DNA from: Petrolisthes cinctipes
Lineage: Eukaryota > Arthropoda > Malacostraca > Decapoda > Porcellanidae
Length of the DNA stretch: 64,000 bases
NCBI GenBank assembly: GCA_033782935.1
Contig: JAWQEG010001332.1
Coordinates: 162,001 to 226,000, forward strand
Direction: 5' to 3'
Every line of letters starts with the position of its first letter. The first letter of the stretch is position 1. Position numbers and translations under genes: made by a program. Below the pieces are notes generated by a model. That model was not told the DNA's origin. It did no database searches and saw only the letters and a list, made by a program, of their open reading frames with translations. This document shows positions 34,421 through 49,800 of this stretch, one piece after another.

Positions 34421-37400
34421 TACAGTGAGTGCACTACAGTGTGTGAGGACCGGTCAGTGGATGGCGGCCTGGAATATTTAGTTATTTACACGTGAACTGG
34501 CTGCCGTGCCTGGGCCTGAAATATTTAGTTATTTACACGTGAACTGCCTGCCGTGCCTGGTCCTGGAATATTTAGTTATTTACACGTGAACTGCCTGCCG
34601 TGCCTGGCTACACGTGACGTGCCCCAAAGTGAGTGCAGTACAGTGTGTGAGGACCGGTCGGTGGATGGCGGCCTGGAATATTTAGTTATTTACACGTGAA
34701 CTGCCTGCCGTGCCTGGCTACACGTGACGTGCCACACAGTGAGTGCAGTTTCGTGTGTGAGGACCGGTCAGCGAATGGCGGCCTGGAATATTTAGTTATT
34801 TACACATAAACTGCCTGCCGTGCCTGGCTACACGGGACGTGACACACAGTGAGTGCAGTACAGTGTGTGAGGACCGATCGGTGGATGGCGGCCTGGAATA
34901 TTTAATTATTTACACATGAACTGCCTGCCGTGCCTGGCTACACGTGACGTTCCAAACAGTGAGTGCAGTGCAGTGTGTGAGGACCTGTCAGTGAATGGCG
35001 GCCTGGAATATTTAGCTATTTACACGTGAACTGGCTGCCGAGCCTGGCTACACGTGACGTGCCACAAAGTGAGTGCAGTACAGTGTGTGAGGACCGGTCA
35101 GTGGATGGCGGCCTGGAATATTTAGTTATTTACACGTGAACTGCCTGCCGTGCCTGGCTACACATGACATGCCACACAGTGAGTGCAATACAGTGTGTGA
35201 GGACTGGTCAGTGGATGGCGGCCTGGAATATTTAGTTATTTACGCGTGAACTGCCTGCCGTGGCTTGCTACACGTGACGTGCCACAAAGTGAGTGCAGTA
35301 CAGTGTGTGAGGACCGGTCAGTGGATTGCAACCTGGAATATTTAGTTATTTACACGTGAACTGCCTGCCGTGCCTGGCTACACGTGACGTGCCACACAGT
35401 GAGTGCAGTTTCGTGTGTGAGGACCGGTCAGCGAATGGCAGCCTGGAATATTTAGTTATTTACACGTGAACTGCCTGCCGTGCCTGGCTACACGGGACGT
35501 GACACACAGTGAGTGCAGTACAGTGTGTGAGGACCGATCGGTGGATGGCGGCCTGGAATATTTAATTATTTACACATGAACTGCCTGCCGTGCCTGGCTA
35601 CACGTGACGTTCCACACAGTGAGTGCAGTGCAGTGTGTGAGGACCTGTCAGTGAATGGCGGCCTGGAATATTTAGCTATTTACACGTGAACTGGCTGCCG
35701 AGCCTGGCTACACGTGACGTGACACACAGTGAGTGCAGTACAGTGTGTGAGGAACGGTCAGTGGATGGTGCCCTGGAATATTTAGTTTTTTACACGTTAA
35801 CTGCCTGCCGTGCCTGGCTACACGTGACGTGCCACACAGTGAGTGCAGTACAGTGTGTGAGGACCGGTCAGTGGATGGCGGCCTGGAATATTTAGTTATT
35901 TACACGTGAACTGGCTGCCGTGCCTGGGCTTGGAATATTTAGTTATTTACACGTGAACTGCCTGCCGTGCCTGGCTACACGTGACGTGCCACACAGTAAG
36001 TGCAGTACAGTGTGTAAGGGACGGTGAGTGAATGGCGGCCTGAAATATTTAGTTATTTACATGTGAACTGCCTGCCGAGCCTGGCTACACGTGACGTGAC
36101 ACACAGTGAGTGCAGTACAGTGCGTGAGGAATGGTCAGTGGATGACGCCCTGGAATATTTAGTTATTTACACGTGAACTGCCTGCCGTGCCTGGCTACAC
36201 GTGACGTGCCACACAGTGAGTGCAGTACAGTGTGTGAGGACCGGTCAGTGGATGGCGGCCTGAAATATTTAGTTATTTACACGTGAACTGGCTGCCGTGC
36301 CTGGGCCTGGAATATTTAGTTATTTACACGTGAACTGCCTGCCGTGCCTGGCTACACGTGACGTGCCACAAAGTGAGTGCAGTACAGTGTGTGAGGACCG
36401 GTCAGTGGATGGCGGCCTGGAATATTTAGTTATTTACACGTGAACTGCCTGCCGTGCCTGGCTACACGTGACATGCCACACAGTGAGTGCAATACAGTGT
36501 GTGAGGACTGGTCAGTGGATGGCGGCCTGGAATATTTAGTTATTTACGCGTGAACTGCCTGCCGTGGCTTGCTACACGTGACGTGCCACAAAGTGAGTGC
36601 AGTACAGTGTGTGAGGACCGGTCAGTGGATTGCAACCTGGAATATTTAGTTATTTACACGTGAACTGCCTGACGTGCCTGGCTACACGTGACATGCCACA
36701 CAGTGAGTGCGGTACAGTGTGTGTGGACTGGTCAGTGGATGGCAGCCTGGAATATTTAGTTATTTACACGTGAACTGCCTGCCGTGCCTGGCTACACATG
36801 ACGTGACACACAGTGAGTGCACTACAGTGTGTGAGGACCGGTCAGTGGATGGCGGCCCGGAATATTTAGTTATTTACACGTGAACTGCCTGCTGTGCCTG
36901 GCTACACGTGACGTGCCACATAGTGAGTGCAGTACAGTGTGTGAGGACCGGTCAGTGGATGGCGGCCCGGAATATTTAGTTATTTACACGTGAACTGCCT
37001 GCCGTGCCTGGCTACACGTGACGTGCCACAAAGTGAGTGCAGTACAGTGTGTGAGGACCGGTCAGTGGATGGCGGCCTGGAATATTTAGTTATTTACACG
37101 TGAACTGCCTGCCGTGCCTGGCTACACGTGACATGCCACACAGTGAGTGCAATACAGTGTGTGAGGACTGGTCAGTGGATGGCGGCCTGGAATATTTAGT
37201 TATTTACGCGTGAACTGCCTGCCGTGGCTTGCTACACGTGACGTGCCACAAAGTGAGTGCAGTACAGTGTGTGAGGACCGGTCAGTGGATTGCAACCTGG
37301 AATATTTAGTTATTTACACGTGAACTGCCTGCCGTGCCTGGCTACACGTGACATGCCACACAGTGAGTGCGGTACAGTGTGTGTGGACTGGTCAGTGGAT

Positions 37401-38228
37401 GGCAGCCTGGAATATTTAGTTATTTACACGTGAACTGCCTGCCGTGCCTGGCTACACATGACGTGACACACAGTGAGTGCACTACAGTGTGTGAGGACCG
37501 GTCAGTGGATGGCGGCCCGGAATATTTAGTTATTTACACGTGAACTGCCTGCTGTGCCTGGCTACACGTGACGTGCCACATAGTGAGTGCAGTACAGTGT
37601 GTGAGGACCGGTCAGTGGATGGCGGCCCGGAATATTTAGTTATTTACACGTGAACTGCCTGCCGTGCCTGGCTACACGTGACGTGCCACACAGTGAGTGC
37701 AGTACAGTGTGTGAGGACCGGTCAGTATATGGCGGCCTGGAATATTTAGTATTTTACACATGAACTGTCTGCCTTGCCTGGCTACACATGACGTGCCACA
37801 CAGTGAGTGCAGTACAGTGTGTGAGGACCGGTCAGTGAATGGTGGCCTGGAATATTTAGTAATTTACACGTGAACTGGCTGCCGTGCCTGGGCCTGAAAT
37901 ATTTAGTTATTTACACGTGAACTGCCTGCCGTGCCTGGGCCTGGAATATTTAGTTATTTACACGTGAACTGCCTGCCGTGCCTGGCTACACGTGACGTGC
38001 CCCAAAGTGAGTGCAGTACAGTGTGTGAGGACCGGTCAGTGAATGGTGGCCTGGAATATTTAGTTATTTACACATAAACTGCCTGCCGTGCCTGGCTACA
38101 CGTGACGTGCCACAAAGTGAGTGCAGTACAGTGTGTGAGGACCGGTCAGTGGATGGCGGCCTGGAATATTTAGTTATTTACACGTGAACTGCCTGCTGTG
38201 CCTGGCTACACGTGACGTGCCACACAGT

Positions 38229-40202
38229 GTGCAGTTTCGAGTGTGAGGACCGGTCAGCGAATGGCGGCCTGGAATATTTAGTTATTTACACATGAACTGC
38301 CTGCCTTGCCTGGCTAAACGTTAATTACCTGCCTTGCCTGGCTACACGTGACATGACATACAGTGAGTGCAGTACAGTGTATGACGAACGGTCAGTGGAT
38401 GGCGCCCTGGAATATTTAGTTATTTACATGTGAACTGCCTGCCGTGCCTGGCTACACGTGACGTGCCACACAGTGAGTGCACTACAGTGTGTGAGGACCG
38501 GTCAGTGGATGGCGGCCTGGAATATTTAGTTATTTACACGTGAACTGGCTGCCGTGCCTGGGCTTGGAATATTTAGTTATTTACACGTGAACTGCCTGCC
38601 GTGCCTGGCTACACGTGACGTGCCACACAGTAAGTGCAGTACAGTGTGTAAGGAACGGTGAGTGAATGGCGGCCTGAAATATTTAGTTATTTACATGTGA
38701 ACTGCCTGCCGAGCCTGGCTACACGTGACGTGACACACAGTGAGTGCAGTACAGTGCGTGAGGAATGGTCAGTGGATGACGCCCTGGAATATTTAGTTAT
38801 TTACACGTGAACTGCCTGCCGTGCCTGGCTACACGTGACGTGCCACACAGTGAGTGCAGTACAGTGTGTGAGGACCGGTCAGTGGATGGCGGCCTGAAAT
38901 ATTTAGTTATTTACACGTGAACTGGCTGCCGTGCCTGGGCCTGGAATATTTAGTTATTTACACGTGAACTGCCTGCCGTGCCTGGCTACACGTGACGTGC
39001 CACAAAGTGAGTGCAGTACAGTGTGTGAGGACCGGTCAGTGGATGGCGGCCTGGAATATTTAGTTATTTACACGTGAACTGCCTGCCGTGCCTGGCTACA
39101 CGTGACATGCCACACAGTGAGTGCAATACAGTGTGTGAGGACTGGTCAGTGGATGGCGGCCTGGAATATTTAGTTATTTACGCGTGAACTGCCTGCCGTG
39201 GCTTGCTACACGTGACGTGCCACAAAGTGAGTGCAGTACAGTGTGTGAGGACCGGTCAGTGGATTGCAACATGGAATATTTAGTTATTTACACGTGAACT
39301 GCCTGCCGTGCCTGGCTACACGTGACATGCCACACAGTGAGTGCGGTACAGTGTGTGTGGACTGGTCAGTGGATGGCAGCCTGGAATATTTAGTTATTTA
39401 CACGTGAACTGCCTGCCGTGCCTGGCTACACATGACGTGACACACAGTGAGTGCACTACAGTGTGTGAGGACCGGTCAGTGGATGGCGGCCCGGAATATT
39501 TAGTTATTTACACGTGAACTGCCTGCTGTGCCTGGCTACACGTGACGTGCCACATAGTGAGTGCAGTACAGTGTGTGAGGACCGGTCAGTGGATGGCGGC
39601 CCGGAATATTTAGTTATTTACACGTGAACTGCCTGCCGTGCCTGGCTACACGTGACGTGCCACACAGTGAGTGCAGTACAGTGTGTGAGGACCGGTCAGT
39701 ATATGGCGGCCTGGAATATTTAGTATTTTACACATGAACTGTCTGCCTTGCCTGGCTACACATGACGTGCCACACAGTGAGTGCAGTACAGTGTGTGAGG
39801 ACCGGTCAGTGAATGGTGGCCTGGAATATTTAGTAATTTACACGTGAACTGGCTGCCGTGCCTGGGCCTGAAATATTTAGTTATTTACACGTGAACTGCC
39901 TGCCGTGCCTGGGCCTGGAATATTTAGTTATTTACACGTGAACTGCCTGCCGTGCCTGGCTACACGTGACGTGCCCCAAAGTGAGTGCAGTACAGTGTGT
40001 GAGGACCGGTCAGTGAATGGTGGCCTGGAATATTTAGTTATTTACACATAAACTGCCTGCCGTGCCTGGCTACACGTGACGTGCCACAAAGTGAGTGCAG
40101 TACAGTGTGTGAGGACCGGTCAGTGGATGGCGGCCTGGAATATTTAGTTATTTACACGTGAACTGCCTGCTGTGCCTGGCTACACGTGACGTGCCACACA
40201 GT
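38229..40202 (-). repeat. HOR unit, 1,974 bp
   Basis: Defined between successive GTGCAGTTTCGAGTG markers. The length equals 16 monomers, 4 short units, one 28-bp slippage duplication (the CTAAACGTTAATTACC marker) and a 2-bp loss in the marker monomer. The pair 36,300-37,000 / 37,010-37,680 shows an additional local repeat just before this unit. Confidence 0.88.
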
Positions 40203-42710
40203 GTGCAGTTTCGAGTGTGAGGACCGTTCAGCGAATGGCGGCCTGGAATATTTAGTTATTTACACATGAACTGCCTGCCTTGCCTGGCTAAACGTTAATT
40301 ACCTGCCTTGCCTGGCTACACGTGACATGACATACAGTGAGTGCAGTACAGTGTATGACGAACGGTCAGTGGATGGCGCCCTGGAATATTTAGTTATTTA
40401 CATGTGAACTGCCTGCCGTGCCTGGCTACACGTGACGTGCCACACAGTGAGTGCACTACAGTGTGTGAGGACCGGTCAGTGGATGGCGGCCTGGAATATT
40501 TAGTTATTTACACGTGAACTGGCTGCCGTGCCTGGGCTTGGAATATTTAGTTATTTACACGTGAAATGCCTGCCGTGCCTGGCTACACGTGACGTGCCAC
40601 ACAGTAAGTGCAGTACAGTGTGTAAGGAACGGTGAGTGAATGGCGGCCTGAAATATTTAGTTATTTACATGTGAACTGCCTGCCGAGCCTGGCTACACGT
40701 GACGTGACACACAGTGAGTGCAGTACAGTGCGTGAGGAATGGTCAGTGGATGACGCCCTGGAATATTTAGTTATTTACACGTGAACTGCCTGCCGTGCCT
40801 GGCTACACGTGACGTGCCACACAGTGAGTGCAGTACAGTGTGTGAGGACCGGTCAGTGGATGGCGGCCTGAAATATTTAGTTATTTACACGTGAACTGGC
40901 TGCCGTGCCTGGGCCTGGAATATTTAGTTATTTACACGTGAACTGCCTGCCGTGCCTGGCTACACGTGACGTGCCACAAAGTGAGTGCAGTACAGTGTGT
41001 GAGTACCGGTCAGTGGATGGCGGCCTGGAATATTTAGTTATTTACACGTGAACTGCCTGCCGTGCCTGGCTACACGTGACATGCCACACAGTGAGTGCAA
41101 TACAGTGTGTGAGGACTGGTCAGTGGATGGCGGCCTGGAATATTTAGTTATTTACGCGTGAACTGCCTGCCGTGGCTTGCTACACGTGACGTGCCACAAA
41201 GTGAGTGCAGTACAGTGTGTGAGGACCGGTCAGTGGATTGCAACCTGGAATATTTAGTTATTTACACGTGAACTGCCTGCCGTGCCTGGCTACACGTGAC
41301 ATGCCACACAGTGAGTGCGGTACAGTGTGTGAGGACTGGTCAGTGGATGGCAGCCTGGAATATTTAGTTATTTACACGTGAACTGCCTGCCGTGCCTGGC
41401 TACACATGACGTGACACACAGTGAGTGCACTACAGTGTGTGAGGACCGGTCAGTGGATGGCGGCCCGGAATATTTAGTTATTTACACGTGAACTGCCTGC
41501 TGTGCCTGGCTACACGTGACGTGCCACATAGTGAGTGCAGTACAGTGTGTGAGGACCGGTCAGTGGATGGCGGCCCGGAATATTTAGTATTTTACACATG
41601 AACTGTCTGCCTTGCCTGGCTACACATGACGTGCCACACAGTGAGTGCAGTACAGTGTGTGAGGACCGGTCAGTGAATGGTGGCCTGGAATATTTAGTAA
41701 TTTACACGTGAACTGGCTGCCGTGCCTGGGCCTGAAATATTTAGTTATTTACACGTGAACTGCCTGCCGTGCCTGGGCCTGGAATATTTAGTTATTTACA
41801 CGTGAACTGCCTGCCGTGCCTGGCTACACGTGACGTGCCCCAAAGTGAGTGCAGTACAGTGTGTGAGGACCGGTCGGTGGATGGCGGCCTGGAATATTTA
41901 GTTATTTACACGTGAACTGCCTGCCGTGCCTGGCTACACGTGACGTGCCACACAGTGAGTGCAGTACAGTGTGTGAGGACCGGTCAGTGAATGGTGGCCT
42001 GGAATATTTAGTTATTTACACATAAACTGCCTGCCGTGCCTGGCTACACGTGACGTGCCACACAGTGAGTGCAGTACAGTGTGTGAGGACCGGTCAGTAT
42101 ATGGCGGCCTGGAATATTTAGTATTTTACACATGAACTGTCTGCCTTGCCTGGCTACACATGACGTGCCACACAGTGAGTGCAGTACAGTGTGTGAGGAC
42201 CGGTCAGTGAATGGTGGCCTGGAATATTTAGTAATTTACACGTGAACTGGCTGCCGTGCCTGGGCCTGAAATATTTAGTTATTTACACGTGAACTGCCTG
42301 CCGTGCCTGGGCCTGGAATATTTAGTTATTTACACGTGAACTGCCTGCCGTGCCTGGCTACACGTGACGTGCCCCAAAGTGAGTGCAGTACAGTGTGTGA
42401 GGACCGGTCGGTGGATGGCGGCCTGGAATATTTAGTTATTTACACGTGAACTGCCTGCCGTGCCTGGCTACACGTGACGTGCCACACAGTGAGTGCAGTA
42501 CAGTGTGTGAGGACCGGTCAGTGAATGGTGGCCTGGAATATTTAGTTATTTACACATAAACTGCCTGCCGTGCCTGGCTACACGTGACGTGCCACAAAGT
42601 GAGTGCAGTACAGTGTGTGAGGACCGGTCAGTGGATGGCGGCCTGGAATATTTAGTTATTTACACGTGAACTGCCTGCTGTGCCTGGCTACACGTGACGT
42701 GCCACACAGT
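40203..42710 (-). repeat. HOR unit, 2,508 bp
   Basis: Same order as the 1,974-bp unit plus 534 bp, i.e. four monomers and two short units. The extra piece is visible as the GGCCTGAAAT/GGCCTGG short-unit pair occurring twice (about 41.71-41.78 and 42.25-42.32 kb). Confidence 0.88.
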
Positions 42711-44794
42711 GTGCAGTTTCGAGTGTGAGGACCGGTCAGCGAATGGCGGCCTGGAATATTTAGTTATTTACACATGAACTGCCTGCCTTGCCTGGCTAAA
42801 CGTTAATTACCTGCCTTGCCTGGCTACACGTGACATGACATACAGTGAGTGCAGTACAGTGTATGACGAACGGTAAGTGGATGGCGCCCTGGAATATTTA
42901 GTTATTTACATGTGAACTGCCTGCCGTGCCTGGCTACACGTGACGTGCCACACAGTGAGTGCACTACAGTGTGTGAGGACCGGTCAGTGGATGGCGGCCT
43001 GGAATATTTAGTTATTTACACGTGAACTGGCTGCCGTGCCTGGGCTTGGAATATTTAGTTATTTACACGTGAACTGCCTGCCGTGCCTGGCTACACGTGA
43101 CGTGCCACACAGTAAGTGCAGTACAGTGTGTAAGGAACGGTGAGTGAATGGCGGCCTGAAATATTTAGTTATTTACATGTGAACTGCCTGCCGAGCCTGG
43201 CTACACGTGACGTGACACACAGTGAGTGCAGTACAGTGCGTGAGGAATGGTCAGTGGATGACGCCCTGGAATATTTAGTTATTTACACGTGAACTGCCTG
43301 CCGTGCCTGGCTACACGTGACGTGCCACACAGTGAGTGCAGTACAGTGTGTGAGGACCGGTCAGTGGATGGCGGCCTGAAATATTTAGTTATTTACACGT
43401 GAACTGGCTGCCGTGCCTGGGCCTGGAATATTTAGTTATTTACACGTGAACTGCCTGCCGTGCCTGGCTACACGTGACGTGCCACAAAGTGAGTGCAGTA
43501 CAGTGTGTGAGGACCGGTCAGTGGATGGCGGCCCGGAATATTTAGTTATTTACACGTGAACTGCCTGCCGTGCCTGGCTACACGTGACATGCCACACAGT
43601 GAGTGCAATACAGTGTGTGAGGACTGGTCAGTGGATGGCGGCCTGGAATATTTAGTTATTTACGCGTGAACTGCCTGCCGTGGCTTGCTACACGTGACGT
43701 GCCACAAAGTGAGTGTAGTACAGTGTGTGAGGACCTGTCAGTGGATTGCAACCTGGAATATTTAGTTATTTACACGTGAACTGCCTGCCGTGCCTGGCTA
43801 CACGTGACATGCCACACAGTGAGTGCGGTACAGTGTGTGAGGACTGGTCAGTGGATGGCAGCCTGGAATATTTAGTTATTTACACGTGAACTGCCTGCCG
43901 TGCCTGGCTACACATGACGTGACACACAGTGAGTGCACTACAGTGTGTGAGGACCGGTCAGTGGATGGCGGCCCGGAATATTTAGTTATTTACACGTGAA
44001 CTGCCTGCTGTGCCTGGCTACACGTGACGTGCCACATAGTGAGTGCAGTACAGTGTGTGAGGACCGGTCAGTGGATGGCGGCCCGGAATATTTAGTTATT
44101 TACACGTGAACTGCCTGCCGTGCCTGGCTACACGTGACGTGCCACACAGTGAGTGCAGTACAGTGTGTGAGGACCGGTCAGTATATGGCGGCCTGGAATA
44201 TTTAGTATTTTACGCATGAACTGTCTGCCTTGCCTGGCTACACATGACGTGCCACACAGTGAGTGCAGTACAGTGTGTGAGGACCGGTCAGTGAATGGTG
44301 GCCTGGAATATTTAGTAATTTACACGTGAACTGGCTGCCGTGCCTGGGCCTGAAATATTTAGTTATTTACACGTGAACTGCCTGCCGTGCCTGGGCCTGG
44401 AATATTTAGTTATTTACACGTGAACTGCCTGCCGTGCCTGGCTACACGTGACGTGCCCCAAAGTGAGTGCAGTACAGTGTGTGAGGACCGGTCGGTGGAT
44501 GGCGGCCTGGAATATTTAGTTATTTACACGTGAACTGCCTGCCGTGCCTGGCTACACGTGACGTGCCACACAGTGAGTGCAGTACAGTGTGTGAGGACCG
44601 GTCAGTGAATGGTGGCCTGGAATATTTAGTTATTTACACATAAACTGCCTGCCGTGCCTGGCTACACGTGACGTGCCACAAAGTGAGTGCAGTACAGTGT
44701 GTGAGGACCGTTCAGTGGATGGCGGCCTGGAATATTTAGTTATTTACACGTGAACTGCCTGCTGTGCCTGGCTACACGTGACGTGCCACACAGT
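42711..44794 (-). repeat. HOR unit, 2,084 bp (first)
   Basis: The 1,974-bp arrangement plus one 110-bp monomer. Private changes include GTAAGTGG near 42,875 and GAGTGTAG near 43,710. Confidence 0.88.
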
Positions 44795-46878
44795 GTGCAG
44801 TTTCGAGTGTGAGGACCGGTCAGCGAATGGCGGCCTGGAATATTTAGTTATTTACACATGAACTGCCTGCCTTGCCTGGCTAAACGTTAATTACCTGCCT
44901 TGCCTGGCTACACGTGACATGACATACAGTGTGTGCAGTACAGTGTATGACGAACGGTCAGTGGATGGCGCCCTGGAATATTTAGTTATTTACATGTGAA
45001 CTGCCTGCCGTGCCTGGCTACACGTGACGTGCCACAAAGTGAGTGCACTACAGTGTGTGAGGACCGGTCAGTGGATGGCGGCCTGGAATATTTAGTTATT
45101 TACACGTGAACTGGCTGCCGTGCCTGGGCTTGGAATATTTAGTTATTTACACGTGAACTGCCTGCCGTGCCTGGCTACACGTGACGTGCCACACAGTAAG
45201 TGCAGTACAGTGTGTAAGGAACGGTGAGTGAATGGCGGCCTGAAATATTTAGTTATTTACATGTGAACTGCCTGCCGAGCCTGGCTACACGTGACGTGAC
45301 ACACAGTGAGTGCAGTACAGTGCGTGAGGAATGGTCAGTGGATGACGCCCTGGAATATTTAGTTATTTACACGTGAACTGCCTGCCGTGCCTGGCTACAC
45401 GTGACGTGCCACACAGTGAGTGCAGTACAGTGTGTGAGGACCGGTCAGTGGATGGCGGCCTGAAATATTTAGTTATTTACACGTGAACTGGCTGCCGTGC
45501 CTGGGCCTGGAATATTTAGTTATTTACACGTGAACTGCCTGCCGTGCCTGGCTACACGTGACGTGCCACAAAGTGAGTGCAGTACAGTGTGTGAGGACCG
45601 GTCAGTGGATGGCGGCCTGGAATATTTAGTTATTTACACGTGAACTGCCTGCCGTGCCTGGCTACACGTGACATGCCACACAGTGAGTGCAATACAGTGT
45701 GTGAGGACTGGTCAGTGGATGGCGACCTGGAATATTTAGTTATTTACGCGTGAACTGCCTGCCGTGGCTTGCTACACGTGACGTGCCACAAAGTGAGTGC
45801 AGTACAGTGTGTGAGGACCGGTCAGTGGATTGCAACCTGGAATATTTAGTTATTTACACGTGAACTGCCTGCCGTGCCTGGCTACACGTGACATGCCACA
45901 CAGTGAGTGCGGTACAGTGTGTGAGGACTGGTCAGTGGATGGCAGCCTGGAATATTTAGTTATTTACACGTGAACTGCCTGCCGTGCCTGGCTACACATG
46001 ACGTGACACACAGTGAGTGCACTACAGTGTGTGAGGACCGGTCAGTGGATGGCGGCCCGGAATATTTAGTTATTTACACGTGAACTGCCTGCTGTGCCTG
46101 GCTACACGTGACGTGCCACATAGTGAGTGCAGTACAGTGTGTGAGGACCGGTCAGTGGATGGCGGCGCGGAATATTTAGTTATTTACACGTGAACTGCCT
46201 GCCGTGCCTGGCTACACGTGACGTGCCACACAGTGAGTGCAGTACAGTGTGTGAGGACCGGTCAGTATATGGCGGCCTGGAATATTTAGTATTTTACACA
46301 TGAACTGTCTGCCTTGCCTGGCTACACATGACGTGCCACACAGTGAGTGCAGTACAGTGTGTGAGGACCGGTCAGTGAATGGTGGCCTGGAATATTTAGT
46401 AATTTACACGTGAACTGGCTGCCGTGCCTGGGCCTGAAATATTTAGTTATTTACACGTGAACTGCCTGCCGTGCCTGGGCCTGGAATATTTAGTTATTTA
46501 CACGTGAACTGCCTGCCGTGCCTGGCTACACTTGACGTGCCCCAAAGTGAGTGCAGTACAGTGTGTGAGGACCGGTCGGTGGATGGCGGGCTGGAATATT
46601 TAGTTATTTACACGTGAACTGCCTGCCGTGCCTGGCTACACGTGACGTGCCACACAGTGAGTGCAGTACAGTGTGTGAGGACCGGTCAGTGAATGGTGGC
46701 CTGGAATATTTAGTTATTTACACATAAACTGCCTGCCGTGCCTGGCTACACGTGACGTGCCACAAAGTGAGTGCAGTACAGTGTGTGAGGACCGGTCAGT
46801 GGATGGCGGCCTGGAATATTTAGTTATTTACACGTGAACTGCCTGCCGTGCCTGGCTACACGTGACGTGCCACACAGT
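44795..46878 (-). repeat. HOR unit, 2,084 bp (second)
   Basis: Same length as the preceding unit. Its GGCGGCGCGG (46161), CACTTGACG (about 46,529) and GGCGGGCTGG alleles recur 5,774 bp downstream. Confidence 0.88.
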
Positions 46879-49800
46879 GTGCAGTTTCGAGTGTGAGGAC
46901 CGGTCAGCGAATGGCGGCCTGGAATATTTAGTTATTTACACATGAACTGCCTGCCTTGCCTGGGCTTGGAATATTTAGTTATTTACACGTGAACTGACTG
47001 CCGTGCCTGGCTACACGTGACGTGCCACACAGTAAGTGCAGTACAGTGTGTAAGGAACGGTGAGTGAATGGCGGCCTGAAATATTTAGTTATTTACATGT
47101 GAACTGCCTGCCGAGCCTGGCTACACGTGACGTGACACACAGTGAGTGCAGTACAGTGCATGAGGAATGGTCAGTGGATGACGCCCTGGAATATTTAGTT
47201 ATTTACACGTGAACTGCCTGCCGTGCCTGGCTACACGTGACGTGCCACACAGTGAGTGCAGTACAGTGTGTGAGGACCGGTCAGTGGATGGCGGCCTGAA
47301 ATATTTAGTTATTTACACGTGAACTGGCTGCCGTGCCTGGGCCTGGAATATTTAGTTATTTACACGTGAACTGCCTGCCGTGCCTGGCTACACGTGACGT
47401 GCCACAAAGTGAGTGCAGTACAGTGTGTGAGGACCGGTCAGTGGATGGCGGCCTGGAATATTTAGTTATTTACACGTGAACTGCCTGCCGTGCCTGGCTA
47501 CACGTGACATGCCACACAGTGAGTGCAATACAGTGTGTGAGGACTGGTCAGTGGATGGCGGCCTGGAATATTTAGTTATTTACGCGTGAACTGCCTGCCG
47601 TGGCTTGCTACACGTGACGTGCAACAAAGTGAGTGCAGTACAGTGTGTGAGGACCGGTCAGTGGATTGCAACCTGGAATATTTAGTTATTTACACGTGAA
47701 CTGCCTGCCGTGCCTGGCTACACGTGACATGCCACACAGTGAGTGCGGTACAGTGTGTGAGGACTGGTCAGTGGATGGCAGCCTTGAATATTTAGTTATT
47801 TACACGTGAACTGCCTGCCGTGCCTGGCTACACATGACGTGACACACAGTGAGTGCACTACAGTGTGTGAGGACCGGTCAGTGGATGGCGGCCCGGAATA
47901 TTTAGTTATTTACACGTGAACTGCCTGCTGTGCCTGGCTACACGTGACGTGCCACATAGTGAGTGCAGTACAGTGTGTGAGGACCGGTCAGTGGATGGCG
48001 GCCCGGAATATTTAGTTATTTACACGTGAACTGCCTGCCGTGCCTGGCTACACGTGACGTGCCACACAGTGACTGCAGTACAGTGTGTGAGGACCGGTCA
48101 GTATATGGCGGCCTGGAATATTTAGTATTTTACACATGAACTGTCTGCCTTGCCTGGCTACACATGACGTGCCACACAGTGAGTGCAGTATAGTGTGTGA
48201 GGACCGGTCAGTGAATGGTGGCCTGGAATATTTAGTAATTTACACGTGAACTGGCTGCCGTGCCTGGGCCTGAAATATTTAGTTATTTACACGTGAACTG
48301 CCTGCCGTGCCTGGGCCTGGAATATTTAGTTATTTACACGTGAACTGCCTGCCGTGCCTGGCTACACGTGACGTGCCCCAAAGTGAGTGCAGTACAGTGT
48401 GTGAGGACCGGTCGGTGGATGGCGGCCTGGAATATTTAGTTATTTACACGTGAACTGCCTGCCGTGCCTGGCTACACGTGACGTGCCACACAGTGAGTGC
48501 AGTTTCGTGTGTGAAGACCGGTCAGCGAATGGCGGCCTGGAATATTTAGTTATTTACACATAAACTGCCTGCCGTGCCTGGCTACACGGGACGTGACACA
48601 CAGTGAGTGCAGTACAGTGTGTGAGGACCGATCGGTGGATGGCGGCCTGGAATATTTAATTATTTACACATGAACTGCCTGCCGTGCCTGGCTACACGTG
48701 ACGTTCCACACAGTGAGTGCAGTACAGTGTGTGAGGACCGGTCAGTGGATGGCGGCCCGGAATATTTAGTTATTTACACGTGAACTGCCTGCTGTGCCTG
48801 GCTACACGTGACGTGCCACACAGTGAGTGCAGTACAGTGTGTAAGGAACGGTCAGTGAATGGCGGCCTGGAATATTTAGTTATTTACATGTGAACAGCCT
48901 GCCGAGCCTGGCTACACGTGACGTGACACACAGTGAGTGCAGTAAAGTGTGTGAGGAATGGTCTGTGGATGGCGCCCTGGAATATTTAGTTATTTACACG
49001 TGAACTGCCTGCCGTGCCTGGCTACACAAGATGTGCCACACAGTGAGTGCAGTACAGTGTGTGAGGACCGGTCAGTGGATGGCGGCCTGGAATATTTAGT
49101 TATTTACACGTGAACTGCCTGATGTGGCTTGCTACACGTGACGTGCCACAAAGTGAGTGCAGTACAGTGTGTGAGGACCGGTCAGTGGATTGCAACCTGG
49201 AATATTTAGTTATTTACACGTGAACTGCCTGCCGTGCCTGGCTACACGTGACATGCCACACAGTGAGTGCGGTACAGTATGTGAGGACTGGTCAGTGGAT
49301 GGCAGCCTGGAATATTTAGTTATTTACACGTGAACTGCCTGCCGTGCCTGGCTACACGTGACGTGACACACAGTGAGTGCACTACAGTGTGTGAGGACCG
49401 GTCAGTGGATGGCGGCCCGGAATATTTAGTTATTTACAATTGAAGTGCCTGCTGTGCCTGGCTACACGTGACGTGCCATATAGTGAGTGCAGTACAGTGT
49501 GTGAGGACCGGTCAGTGGATGGCGGCCCGGAATATTTAGTTATTTACACGTGAACTGCCTGCCGTGCCTGGCTACACGTGACGTGCCACACAGTGAGTGC
49601 AGTACAGTGTGTGAGGACCGGTCAGTATATGGCGGCCTGGAATATTTAGTTATTTACACATGAACTGTCTGCCTTGCCTGGTTACACATGACGTGCCACA
49701 CAGTGAGTGCAGTACAGTGTGTGAGGACCGGTCAGTGAATGGTGGCCTGGAATATTTAGTAATTTACACGTGAACTGGCTGCCGAGCCTGGGCCTGAAAT